Part shown: piece after piece, positions 1 to 8,438 of the stretch
How positions within the stretch are numbered: the first letter of the stretch is position 1
Layout of the letters: each line of letters starts with the position of its first letter
Assembly: GCF_006151785.1 (NCBI RefSeq)
Contig: NZ_VDDD01000021.1
Span: 1-34,647, forward strand
DNA length: 34,647 nt
Direction of reading: 5' to 3'
Source of the DNA: Paracoccus marcusii
GTDB taxonomy: Bacteria; Pseudomonadota; Alphaproteobacteria; Rhodobacterales; Rhodobacteraceae
Notes under the pieces: generated by a model
The model's input: the letters and a program-made list of their open reading frames with translations, nothing else
Database searches by the model: none
Told to the model about the DNA's origin: nothing
Translations under genes and position numbers: made by a program

Positions 1-89
1 CGGCCGCCGCCGCACGGGCGGGGGCGGCGCTGCCGGGCTGGTCGGACACCGCGCGCGTGGCGGGCGGGGTTCTGGACGCTCTGGACTGA
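1..89 (+). CDS. C-terminal fragment of an unidentified protein, possibly a glycosyltransferase
   Basis: The window opens inside an open frame (codons from position 3) ending in TGA at 87-89. The visible tail is Ala/Gly-rich and finishes with a Trp-Ser-Asp-Thr-Ala-Arg segment followed by a short amphipathic end. That resembles the last helix of family-1 glycosyltransferases, where a W-x-D-T-A pattern is common, but 28 residues are too few for a reliable assignment. The VOC gene follows on the same strand with its own ribosome binding site. Confidence 0.35.
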   Translation, partial: AAAARAGAALPGWSDTARVAGGVLDALD

Positions 90-143
90 CTTGCGGGGCG
101 CGGCCCGCGCGTGCATCACTGCCCCGCAACCACGGAGGCCGCG

Positions 144-557
144 ATGAGATCCCTGTTCCACCTTGCCATCCATGTCACCGACCTGGACGCGGCTCGTTGC
201 TTCTATGGCGACATCCTGGGCTGTGCCGAGGGTCGGTCCACCGACACTTGGGTCGATTTCGACTTTTTCGGCCATCAGCTTTCGCTGCATCTGGGCACGC
301 CCTTTCCCACCACCCGCACCGGTCAGGTGGGCGATCACATGGTGATGATGCCGCATCTGGGGGTCGTGCTGCCGCTGGCGGATTGGCTGGCCTTGTCCGA
401 CCGCCTGGCCACGGCGGGCGTGTCCTTCGACATCCCGCCCCAGATCCGCTTCGAGGGCCAGCCCGGGGAGCAGCGGACGATGTTCTTCTTCGATCCCTCG
501 GGCAACCCGATAGAGGTCAAGGGCTTTGCCGATTTCGACGGTCTGTTCGCGTCCTGA
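144..557 (+). CDS. VOC-fold (glyoxalase/dioxygenase superfamily) protein
   Basis: A 137-aa single-module VOC protein. I chose ATG 144 because GGAGG (134-138) lies five bases upstream; an earlier in-frame ATG at 111 has no such site. The N-terminal strand (FHLAIHVTDLDAARCFYGDILG) and the C-terminal block ending FFDPSGNPIEVKGF are the paired beta-alpha-beta-beta-beta motifs of the family. A first-strand His, a middle His and the C-terminal Glu in PIEVKG are the expected metal ligands. Members are metal-dependent lyases, dioxygenases or resistance proteins, and the substrate cannot be told from sequence. It stands alone, ending 3 bp before the convergent histidine kinase gene. Family call firm, function unknown. 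Confidence 0.85.
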   Translation: MRSLFHLAIHVTDLDAARCFYGDILGCAEGRSTDTWVDFDFFGHQLSLHLGTPFPTTRTGQVGDHMVMMPHLGVVLPLADWLALSDRLATAGVSFDIPPQIRFEGQPGEQRTMFFFDPSGNPIEVKGFADFDGLFAS

Positions 558-560
558 CAA

Positions 561-1904
561 TCAGTCCGGGTGGCGCGGCAGGTGCAGTTCCGCCGCAAGG
601 CCCGGCAGCATGTTGATCAGCTCCAGGCGACCGCCCGCGGCCTCGGCGATGTCGGTGACGATGGCCAGGCCGATCCCCTGACCGTCCCCGCCCTGGTCCA
701 GCCGCACGCCGCGCTGCGCCAACCGCGCCAGCTCGGCGTCCGGCACGCCCGGCCCGTCGTCGCGGATGATGACGGCCGTCCGATCGTCATCCGCACGCAT
801 CCCGACCCACACCCGCGACCGCGCATGGCGGGCCGCGTTTTCCAGCAGCGCACCCAGGGCCTCGGTCAGGTCGTCAGGGTCGATGCGCAGCGCCACCGCC
901 TGCGGCAGGTCGACCTGCCAGTCCAGCCCGGCACCCGCGGGCGTGCGCCGCAGCACCTGCACCAGCCGGGCAACGATCGGGGCGGGATGCGCGCGGGCCT
1001 GTGCAGCGTCGGTGCGGATGCGGGCGCGCGCCAGTTCCCGGTCGACATGGCGGCGCATCACGGTGACGACATGTTCGATGCTGTCGGCCTGTTCGGTCCG
1101 TCCCTGATCGCGCAACGCCTCGGCATCGCCCAGCAGCGCCTGCAGCGGCGTCTTGAACCCGTGCGCCAGATCGCCGGCGCGGTGGCGCGCACGATCCAGC
1201 TCTCGGTCGCGGTCGTCCAGCAGATGGTCCAGCTGGCGGGCCAGGGGCGCGACCTCGGAGGGCAGATCGTCGCCCAGGCGCCGCCTGCGCCCCTGCGCCA
1301 GCCCGCGCAGATGCGCGCCGACCTGGGCCAGCGGGCGCAGGCCAAGCGTGACCTGGACGAAGGACGCCGCCAGCAGCAGGGCCGCCAATCCCGCCAGCCA
1401 GGGGACAAGGTCGCGCAGAAAGGCCGCGCGGGCCTGCGCGGAATCCTCCATGTCCTCGGCCACGATCAGGCGGATGGGGGACGCGGTCGCACCCTGCCCG
1501 ATCAGCACCTGCTGATCCAGCGCCAGCAGGCGCTGGTCGCCCGGCCCGTCCAGCTGCAGCACCCGCCCCTCGCCCGGCGGCGGCGCGTCCGTGGGCACGG
1601 GCAGCGTCACGTCCCACAGCGACCGCGACCGCAGGGGCTGGTCCCCCAGCCACACCTGCCAGTAATGCCCCGAGAATGGCAGCTGCCACGACGGGTTGCG
1701 CGGCTGGTCGCGCATCTGCGGCGGCGTGCCGGGTTCGATCACCGACAGCAGAACAAGCGCCCGATCGCGAAGGTCCGACACGGCGACGCGCTGGACATGG
1801 CGGTCGAACAACACCGCCAGCATCGTCACCGACAGCGCCATGACCAGCAGGATGGTCGCCCCGCCCAGCAGCATCAGCCGCAGGCGCAGCGACAAAGGCC
1901 TCAT
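561..1904 (-). CDS. Two-component sensor histidine kinase (PhoQ/QseC-like)
   Basis: A 447-aa inner-membrane sensor kinase. TM1 is at about residues 9-33, a periplasmic sensor region spans about 34-165, and TM2 is at about 167-188. A HAMP-like linker follows, then a HisKA H-box DLAHGFKTPLQ with the phospho-acceptor His248, an N-box with Asn356, and an ATPase domain with DDGPGVP (382-388) and GDGQGIGLAI. The GFKTPL variant of the usual E-x-R-T-P is typical of PhoQ-type kinases. Its start codon overlaps the stop of the response regulator (ATGA), so the two are translationally coupled and are partners. Signal unknown. The upstream PepSY gene and the divergent calcium-binding protein suggest an envelope, cation or peptide stimulus, which is inference. 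Confidence 0.92.
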   Translation of the reverse strand: MRPLSLRLRLMLLGGATILLVMALSVTMLAVLFDRHVQRVAVSDLRDRALVLLSVIEPGTPPQMRDQPRNPSWQLPFSGHYWQVWLGDQPLRSRSLWDVTLPVPTDAPPPGEGRVLQLDGPGDQRLLALDQQVLIGQGATASPIRLIVAEDMEDSAQARAAFLRDLVPWLAGLAALLLAASFVQVTLGLRPLAQVGAHLRGLAQGRRRRLGDDLPSEVAPLARQLDHLLDDRDRELDRARHRAGDLAHGFKTPLQALLGDAEALRDQGRTEQADSIEHVVTVMRRHVDRELARARIRTDAAQARAHPAPIVARLVQVLRRTPAGAGLDWQVDLPQAVALRIDPDDLTEALGALLENAARHARSRVWVGMRADDDRTAVIIRDDGPGVPDAELARLAQRGVRLDQGGDGQGIGLAIVTDIAEAAGGRLELINMLPGLAAELHLPRHPD

Positions 1905-2563
1905 GCACCGCCTTCCAGCAGATAGCCGAAGCCGCGCCGCGTCGCGACGATGCCCGGACCCAGCTTGCGGCGCATGCGGGTCACCACCGCCTCCAGCGCG
2001 TTGGCCTCGCGCGCGTCATCGTCGCCGTAAAGGTGCTCCAGCAGTTCCGTGGGCGACACGACCCGGTCGCGGTGAACGGCCAGATGCGCGATCACGCGGA
2101 ACTCCAGCGGGGTCAGCGGGACCGGCACGCCATCGACCAGCGCCGTCATGCGGTTCAGATCGACGGTCAGGCGGCCTGCCTCGATCCGCGGTTCGGCCCG
2201 GCCGCCTGCCCGGCGCACCAGGGCGCGGGCCCGCGCCACCAGCTCCTCCATGCGGAACGGCTTGGGCAGATAATCGTCGGCACCGGCCTCGATCCCCTCG
2301 ACCCGCTCGGTCCAGGCGCCCCGTGCGGTCAGGATCAGCACGGGCGAATCGCACCCCTCGGCCCGCCAGCGCTTCAGCACGGTCAGACCGTCCAGGTCGG
2401 GCAGCCCCAGGTCTAGCACGATCAGGTCGTACCCCTCGGTCCCGCCCCGGAACCAGGCGTCCTGGCCCGATGCGGTGCCGTCCACGCGGAACCCGGCCGC
2501 AGTCAGCGCCCGGCCCAGATCGGCGGCGATCCGGCTGTCATCCTCGACCACAAGGGCGCGCAT
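1901..2563 (-). CDS. OmpR/PhoP-family response regulator
   Basis: A 220-aa transcription factor. The receiver domain (1-115) has the acidic pair Glu7/Asp8/Asp9, phospho-acceptor Asp51 in VLDLGLPDLDG, Thr79 and Lys101. The C-terminal winged helix (about 125-218) has the PLTPLEFRVI entry and the RRGFGYLL wing of the OmpR/PhoB class. It sits second in a PepSY-regulator-kinase operon, overlapping PepSY by one base (TGATG) and the kinase by four. OmpR-class proteins bind head-to-tail repeats about 11 bp apart. Just such repeats lie upstream of this operon (2891-2912), which makes autoregulation likely. Closest named types are PhoP, QseB or TctD; I give no symbol. Confidence 0.93.
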   Translation of the reverse strand: MRALVVEDDSRIAADLGRALTAAGFRVDGTASGQDAWFRGGTEGYDLIVLDLGLPDLDGLTVLKRWRAEGCDSPVLILTARGAWTERVEGIEAGADDYLPKPFRMEELVARARALVRRAGGRAEPRIEAGRLTVDLNRMTALVDGVPVPLTPLEFRVIAHLAVHRDRVVSPTELLEHLYGDDDAREANALEAVVTRMRRKLGPGIVATRRGFGYLLEGGA

Positions 2564-2868
2564 CAGTCGTCGTCTTCCTCGTATACCAGAATCGCCCCCG
2601 TGCGGGCGTCCAGCTCTATCTCGATCAGGCGGCCCTCGGGGGTCAGCACCTCGATCTCATAGAGCCACAGGCCGTCCTCGTCTTCCAGCTCGACCTCGAC
2701 GATGCGGCCGGGATGGAGCGCCTCGATCCGCGCCAGGATCTGTTCCAGCGGCAGCATGTCGCCGCGGTCCACTGCCTGGCGGGCGGTCTCGTAATCGGGG
2801 GCGATCGGCTGCGCCGCAAGGGTCAGCGGCAGCAGGATCAGCATCAGGCTGGACAGGGATCGTTTCAT
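2563..2868 (-). CDS. Exported PepSY-domain protein
   Basis: A 101-aa small protein with an N-terminal signal peptide (positively charged start, hydrophobic residues 7-19, AAQ cleavage region). A single PepSY domain (about 25-97) ends with the typical DARTGAILVYEEDDD segment: strand, D-x-x-T-G turn, then an acidic tail. PepSY proteins are periplasmic and thought to inhibit or bind peptidases or cations, and are often the first gene of PhoPQ-like operons. Here it is first in the operon and its stop shares one base with the regulator start. A weak AGGA lies ten bases upstream of the ATG, and the probable operator begins only about 22 bp upstream. It is likely a periplasmic accessory of the sensor kinase. 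Confidence 0.85.
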   Translation of the reverse strand: MKRSLSSLMLILLPLTLAAQPIAPDYETARQAVDRGDMLPLEQILARIEALHPGRIVEVELEDEDGLWLYEIEVLTPEGRLIEIELDARTGAILVYEEDDD

Positions 2869-2890
2869 TCCCGCGTCCTAGCACGGCCAA

Positions 2891-2934
2891 GCTGACAGCC
2901 CGCTGACAGCCCCCGTCAGCCGGCTGTCAGCGGG
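2891..2934. promoter_or_regulatory. Probable response-regulator operator: 11-bp direct repeats plus inverted repeat
   Basis: GCTGACAGCCC occurs twice in perfect tandem (2891-2901 and 2902-2912), the 11-bp phasing expected for OmpR/PhoB-class regulators. The second copy is also the left arm of a perfect 13-bp inverted repeat (2899-2911 with 2922-2934, 10-nt spacer). The site lies between the PepSY/TCS operon (minus) and the RTX gene (plus), so one regulator could control both. On the minus strand a TGCTAG sequence (2881-2876), a possible -10, follows the repeats by 8 nt. Binding is inferred; the repeats are seen directly. Confidence 0.6.
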
Positions 2935-3000
2935 CCCGTGATATCGCGATTCGCACAGGGCCGCCGCATGGGTGGCCGACAACATGAAAGGATCGCTTGA

Positions 3001-3717
3001 ATGGCACGCTATAACGGAACTTCGGGTGCGGACCGGATCAACGGCAGCGCGTTGGCCGACCTGATCTATGGGCGCGACGGCAACGACGTGCTGAATGGCA
3101 ACCGCGGCTTCGACCGCATCTGGGGCGAGAACGGCAACGACGTGCTGAACGGCGGCGCGGGCAATGACAGCCTGGCAGGCGGTGCGGGCAACGACCTGCT
3201 GCGCGGCGATGACGGAAACGACGATCTGTGGGGTGGCTTCGGCTTCGACACCCTGTTCGGCGGCCGGGGCGACGACGAGTTGGAGGGCAATCAGGGCAAC
3301 GACCTGCTCTATGGCGGTCAGGGCCGGGATGACCTGGAAGGCGACGGCGGCAATGACCGGCTGTTCGGCAACGAGGGCAATGACGAGATCGAGGGCGATG
3401 ACGGCGCCGACATCCTGCACGGAAACCAGGGCAACGACACGCTGGACGGCGGTCGGGGCAACGACATCCTGGCCGGGGGGATCGGCGCCGACCGGTTCGA
3501 ATTCGACCTGGGCGACGGACGCGACCGTATCGTCGACTTCCAGAACGGCCTGGACCGGATCGAGATCGACGACCTGGGCCGCGGCCAGGTCCAGCGCGCC
3601 ATCAATGGCGCCGTGCAGCAGGGCGGCGACACGATCCTGACGGTAAACGCGTCTACCGTGATCGTGCTGGAGGATTTCAACCGCGTGAACCTGGACCTGA
3701 ACGACTTCACGTTCTGA
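3001..3717 (+). CDS. RTX-type calcium-binding secreted protein
   Basis: A 238-aa acidic protein built of glycine-aspartate nonapeptides of the GGxGxDxLx type, running from about residue 16 to 160. It has repeated G-N-D and G-F-D-T turns that form a calcium-bound parallel beta-roll. There is no Sec signal. The C-terminal 75 residues form the non-repetitive beta cap ending in DLNDFTF, a hydrophobic tail after acidic residues as in type I secretion substrates. AAAGGA (2987-2992) precedes the start by 8 nt. There is no catalytic domain, so it is an orphan repeat protein, perhaps surface or extracellular matrix. No type I secretion genes lie in the window. Divergent from the two-component operon and sharing its probable operator. 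Confidence 0.9.
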   Translation: MARYNGTSGADRINGSALADLIYGRDGNDVLNGNRGFDRIWGENGNDVLNGGAGNDSLAGGAGNDLLRGDDGNDDLWGGFGFDTLFGGRGDDELEGNQGNDLLYGGQGRDDLEGDGGNDRLFGNEGNDEIEGDDGADILHGNQGNDTLDGGRGNDILAGGIGADRFEFDLGDGRDRIVDFQNGLDRIEIDDLGRGQVQRAINGAVQQGGDTILTVNASTVIVLEDFNRVNLDLNDFTF

Positions 3718-3724
3718 TCCGGAC

Positions 3725-3743
3725 GGGGCGCGTGGTGCGCCCC
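3725..3743. terminator. Hairpin between convergent RTX and thyX genes
   Basis: GGGGCGC (3725-3731) and GCGCCCC (3737-3743) form a perfect 7-bp GC stem with a 5-nt loop in the 29-bp gap between two convergent genes. There is no U-tract, so termination efficiency is uncertain. Confidence 0.4.
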
Positions 3744-3746
3744 CGC

Positions 3747-4652
3747 TCAGCCCCAGACGGCTTGGAACTCGCGCCATTCACGCGCGCCCATGCCGGCATT
3801 TTCCTGCGTGACGACCTCTCCGGCCAGGCGCCGCCGCAGCGCATCGGCGGCTTGCGCGGACAGGTTCACGGCATTCATCCGGTAATCCTGGAATGCACCA
3901 AAGGCGGCGGGCACCCAGTCGCGGGTGATGTCGCACATGATGTCGGCATAGGCCCGGATCTCGTACTGGGCATGGCTGTCGGCGCGCAGGCGCAGGAAAT
4001 GCAGCAGGTTGTGCAGGTCCACCTTCCAGTACCACTGGGTATAGATGTTGGCGGGCAGGTTCATGCGCGCCAGTTCCCGCGCCAGACCCTGCTGCCCCTC
4101 CTGGCTCAGCATCGCCTCATAGCTGTCATAGCTGCGCATCGCGTCCTCGCGCAGCAGGTCCAGCACGCGCTGCGCCTCGGCGCCCTGCAGCACCTCGCCC
4201 CGGCCCTGGTGGTTCTGCGACGACTGCGCGGCCAGATGCTCGGGCGCGGGGATGTAGAACTCCCGGTCCAGAATCGAATAGCGGCCGGAATACTCGTTCA
4301 CGTTGGCGGTGCGGTGACGGATCCATTGACGAGCCACGAAGACCGGCAGCTTGACGTGGAACTTGACCTCGCACATCTCGAAGGGCGTCGAATGCCAGTG
4401 CCGCATCAGATAGCGGATCAGCCCCTCGTCGTTCTGCACCGACTTGGTCCCCTTGCCATAGCTGACGCGCGCCGCCTGACAGATCGCCGCGTCGTCGCCC
4501 ATGTAGTCGATGACCCGCACCAGCCCGTGATCCAGAACCTGATGCGCCACGTACAGGTGGTTCTCCATCCCCTCGGACACGGCGCGCAGCGTCTGGCGAG
4601 GCGTGGCGCGCTGGCTGTCGATCTCGGCCTGCTGTTCGGGCGTGAGGGGCAT
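3747..4652 (-). CDS. thyX: Flavin-dependent thymidylate synthase
   Basis: A 301-aa FAD-dependent thymidylate synthase. It makes dTMP from dUMP with methylene-tetrahydrofolate as carbon donor and NADPH as reductant, bypassing ThyA/DHFR. The ThyX signature R-H-R-x7-S is complete (Arg112, His113, Arg114, Ser122, within RHRTANVNEYSGRYS). The downstream NLLHFLRLR segment supplies the second nucleotide/FAD-binding arginine. The start has AAAGGA eight bases upstream. It is monocistronic, convergent with the RTX gene and divergent from gloA. Length and motif order are standard for alphaproteobacterial ThyX, with nothing missing. Confidence 0.97.
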   Translation of the reverse strand: MPLTPEQQAEIDSQRATPRQTLRAVSEGMENHLYVAHQVLDHGLVRVIDYMGDDAAICQAARVSYGKGTKSVQNDEGLIRYLMRHWHSTPFEMCEVKFHVKLPVFVARQWIRHRTANVNEYSGRYSILDREFYIPAPEHLAAQSSQNHQGRGEVLQGAEAQRVLDLLREDAMRSYDSYEAMLSQEGQQGLARELARMNLPANIYTQWYWKVDLHNLLHFLRLRADSHAQYEIRAYADIMCDITRDWVPAAFGAFQDYRMNAVNLSAQAADALRRRLAGEVVTQENAGMGAREWREFQAVWG

Positions 4653-4789
4653 TGCGGCGGTCCTTTCAGGCGGTGCGGTGACCCTCGTCCTAAGTCAAGA
4701 ACGCGACTGCGGCAACCGCCCACGCGGGGGTTGCGTTGCGCCGGCGCCAAGACCATGTCTCCTTCAACCCAAACGTCAAAGGATACTCT

Positions 4790-5218
4790 ATGAACATCCG
4801 CTATCTGCACACGATGGTCCGCGTAAAGGACCTGGACAACACGATGGATTTCTTCCGCCTTTTGGGCCTGGAGGAAACGCGCCGCATCGACAACGACAAG
4901 GGCCGCTTCAGCCTGGTGTTCATGGCGCCTCCGAGCCAGCCGGAATGCCCGGTGGAACTGACCTACAACTGGGACGGCGATGACGGCCTGCCCTCGGACA
5001 GCCGCCATTTCGGCCATCTGGCCTACCGCGTCGGCAACATCTACGAGATGTGCCAGAAGCTGCAGGATGCCGGCGTCACGATCAACCGCCCCCCGCGCGA
5101 CGGCCACATGGCCTTCGTGCGCAGCCCGGACAACGTGTCGATCGAACTGCTGCAAGAAGGCGATCACCTGCCCCCGCAGGAGCCGTGGTCCAGCATGGAG
5201 AACACCGGCACCTGGTAA
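4790..5218 (+). CDS. gloA: Lactoylglutathione lyase (glyoxalase I)
   Basis: A 142-aa VOC enzyme that converts the hemithioacetal of methylglyoxal and glutathione to S-lactoylglutathione in the cytosol. ATG 4790 is chosen because AAAGG lies just upstream and the protein then begins MNIRYLHTMV, as in GloA. The upstream in-frame extension (from 4736) has no support. All four metal ligands are visible: His7, Glu56, His76 and Glu119. The extra residues around 62-72 match the Ni/Co-type, longer-loop GloA. Followed by a strong hairpin terminator. Confidence 0.95.
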   Translation: MNIRYLHTMVRVKDLDNTMDFFRLLGLEETRRIDNDKGRFSLVFMAPPSQPECPVELTYNWDGDDGLPSDSRHFGHLAYRVGNIYEMCQKLQDAGVTINRPPRDGHMAFVRSPDNVSIELLQEGDHLPPQEPWSSMENTGTW

Positions 5219-5236
5219 GGCGCCAGGAAAAGGCAC

Positions 5237-5258
5237 ACCCGGCCCCGAAGGGCCGGGT
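5237..5258. terminator. Intrinsic terminator between gloA and the MarR gene
   Basis: ACCCGGCCC (5237-5245), a CGAA tetraloop, then GGGCCGGGT (5250-5258) form a perfect 9-bp stem followed by a T-poor TTCAATTCAAT run. It lies 19 nt after the gloA stop and just beyond the convergent MarR stop, so it probably serves both strands. Confidence 0.75.
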
Positions 5259-5263
5259 TCAAT

Positions 5264-5821
5264 TCAATAGATATAGCGGATCTGCTCGGTCCAGAACCGC
5301 TCGATGCGGCGGCATTGCAGGTTCACCTGATCCAGCGGCGGATCCTCCAGCACGCCCGACATGGCCAGCCCTTCGGCGTGGCGGATGAACAGGCGCTGCA
5401 CCAGGTCGCGCACCGCCTGGCCTTCGGCCGTCAGGCGCACCCGGACCGAGCGTCTGTCCATGTCGCAGCGTTCGTGATGGACATAACCCATCGCGACCAG
5501 CTTCTTCAGGTTGTAGCTGACGTTCGATCCCTGATACATGCCGCGCGACCGCAGCTCTCCGGCAGAGACCTCGGCCTCGCCCAGATTGTACAGGATCATG
5601 GCCTGGACCGGGGTCAGGTCACCCCGGTGCAGGCGTTCGAATTCGTCCTTGACCAGATCCAGCATCAGCCGGTGCATCCGCTCCAGCAGCTGCAGGGATT
5701 CCAGATAGGCGTCGGTCATGTCCGACAGGGGCACGTCCAGGGCCGTGGGATCGACTGTCGGATGCTGTTCGCGGGGTGCAGGTGCAAGCATGGCTTCGGG
5801 ATGTCCTGTCCTGTTCGTCAT
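5264..5821 (-). CDS. MarR-family transcriptional regulator (LdtR-like)
   Basis: A 185-aa winged-helix regulator. After about 40 variable residues comes the helical dimerisation segment (LERMHRLMLDLVKDEFERL), then the wHTH. The recognition helix is around SAGELRSRGMYQGSNVSYNLKKLVAMGYV, followed by the DRRSVRVRLT wing with its usual Asp-Arg-Arg. The split, long N-terminus and the MYQGSNVSYN recognition helix resemble alphaproteobacterial MarR proteins of the LdtR type, which control L,D-transpeptidase and stress genes. That subtype is an inference. Monocistronic and downstream of sdhE on the same strand, with a 74-bp gap that probably holds its promoter. The first ATG has GAGAGG only 2 nt upstream; a second start at codon 11 is possible. 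Confidence 0.85.
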   Translation of the reverse strand: MTNRTGHPEAMLAPAPREQHPTVDPTALDVPLSDMTDAYLESLQLLERMHRLMLDLVKDEFERLHRGDLTPVQAMILYNLGEAEVSAGELRSRGMYQGSNVSYNLKKLVAMGYVHHERCDMDRRSVRVRLTAEGQAVRDLVQRLFIRHAEGLAMSGVLEDPPLDQVNLQCRRIERFWTEQIRYIY

Positions 5822-5895
5822 GACCTCTCAATGACAGAGAAAAGACAATCTTCGGTTAATTGCCGCCTCTTCCTGCGCCAGGAATGCCGAAATTT

Positions 5896-7822
<1,927 letters not shown>

Positions 7823-7832
7823 CCGGTCCCGG

Positions 7833-7863
7833 CTTGCGTTGAACCCGTGAAAGCGAACGCAAG
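7833..7863 (+). promoter_or_regulatory. Inverted repeat abutting the ribosome binding site of the host-attachment gene
   Basis: CTTGCGTT (7833-7840) and AACGCAAG (7856-7863) are perfect 8-bp arms with a 15-nt loop. The right arm runs into the AAGGAG ribosome binding site (7862-7867). In RNA it could partly occlude that site; alternatively it is a protein-binding palindrome. Seen directly, role inferred. Confidence 0.35.
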
Positions 7864-7875
7864 AAGGAGCTGACC

Positions 7876-8253
7876 ATGCTGCCCCACAATGCCTTGGTCG
7901 TCGTTGCCGACGGCCACTCTGCCACCCTGTTCCGCAACACGGCCAAATCCGGGCTGGAGCTGTCGGAAACGACCAAGGTGACGCAGGAGAGCCTGTCGGG
8001 CGACGGAGCGCAGATCGACGAAGGGTCGCCCCGGGATGACGAGGAGGCGACCTTTGCGGCCCAGCTGTCGCGTCACCTGAACGCGATGGTGCTGAAGAAC
8101 AAGTTTGAGGATATCGCGATCATCGCAGACCCTTCGACCTTGGGCGTCATGCGCAAGCACTATCACAAGGAACTGCAGCTTCGCCTGCGCAAGCAAGTCG
8201 CCAAGACGCTGACGAATTCCGACATCCAGACCATCCAGAGCAGCCTGTCCTGA
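7876..8253 (+). CDS. Host-attachment family protein
   Basis: A 125-aa protein of the host_attach family, related to the bacterial eRF1-like (baeRF) superfamily. Typical features are the start NALVVVADGHSATLFRN, the acidic middle, then FAAQLSRHLN and IAIIADPSTLGVMRKHYH, an Asp-Pro loop followed by basic residues. The name comes from an Agrobacterium gene linked to plant attachment. The biochemical role is unproven and may involve ribosome or RNA binding. AAGGAG lies 8 nt upstream of ATG. Monocistronic, ended by a strong terminator. Confidence 0.85.
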   Translation: MLPHNALVVVADGHSATLFRNTAKSGLELSETTKVTQESLSGDGAQIDEGSPRDDEEATFAAQLSRHLNAMVLKNKFEDIAIIADPSTLGVMRKHYHKELQLRLRKQVAKTLTNSDIQTIQSSLS

Positions 8254-8269
8254 AGACCCCGGACAGACA

Positions 8270-8298
8270 AAGGGCGTCCCGCATCACGGGGCGCCCTT
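8270..8298. terminator. Bidirectional intrinsic terminator
   Basis: A 12-bp stem (AAGGGCGTCCCG with CGGGGCGCCCTT, one G-U pair) encloses a CATCA loop. It lies between the host-attachment gene (plus) and the 25-codon gene (minus), both of which it can end. The A run at 8268-8271 gives a short U tract on the minus strand. Confidence 0.75.
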
Positions 8299-8303
8299 AC
8301 GCA

Positions 8304-8381
8304 TCAAAAGATGCCCAGAACGTACAAGATCACGATCACAACGACCGGAACCCCCAGAAACCACGCCACAAGACCCTTCAT
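8304..8381 (-). CDS. 25-aa hydrophobic membrane peptide
   Basis: ATG at 8381-8379, TGA at 8306-8304. The peptide starts MKGLVAWFLGVPVVVIVIL and ends YVLGIF. A single lysine is followed by one continuous hydrophobic helix with a Gly-Val-Pro kink, so it should sit in the inner membrane with the N-terminus inside. Support for being real: GAGGAG lies 6 nt upstream of the ATG, the stop is directly followed by a strong terminator hairpin, and it lies 57 nt downstream of bdhA on the same strand with no terminator between, so it is probably co-transcribed. It is reminiscent of other proteobacterial small integral membrane peptides (G-x-P-x-V-V cores). Function unknown. Confidence 0.65.
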   Translation of the reverse strand: MKGLVAWFLGVPVVVIVILYVLGIF

Positions 8382-8438
8382 CACCATCTCCTCACATTGT
8401 GTTGATATGGAACGGCAAAGGACGCAGAGCGGTTCCCG

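Noticed and set aside
570..1925. 451-aa plus-strand frame across the histidine kinase
   Set aside because: Gln/Arg-rich antisense shadow of a clear kinase gene; no domain or ribosome binding site.
3050..3480. Repeated DNA blocks suspected as CRISPR
   Set aside because: Units are coding nonapeptide repeats (27 bp and degenerate) inside one open frame, with no spacers.
2878..3777. 299-aa minus-strand frame with repetitive V-V-A-x-x-A-x-Q pattern
   Set aside because: The periodicity is the mirror of the RTX nonapeptide DNA repeats on the other strand, not a separate repeat protein.
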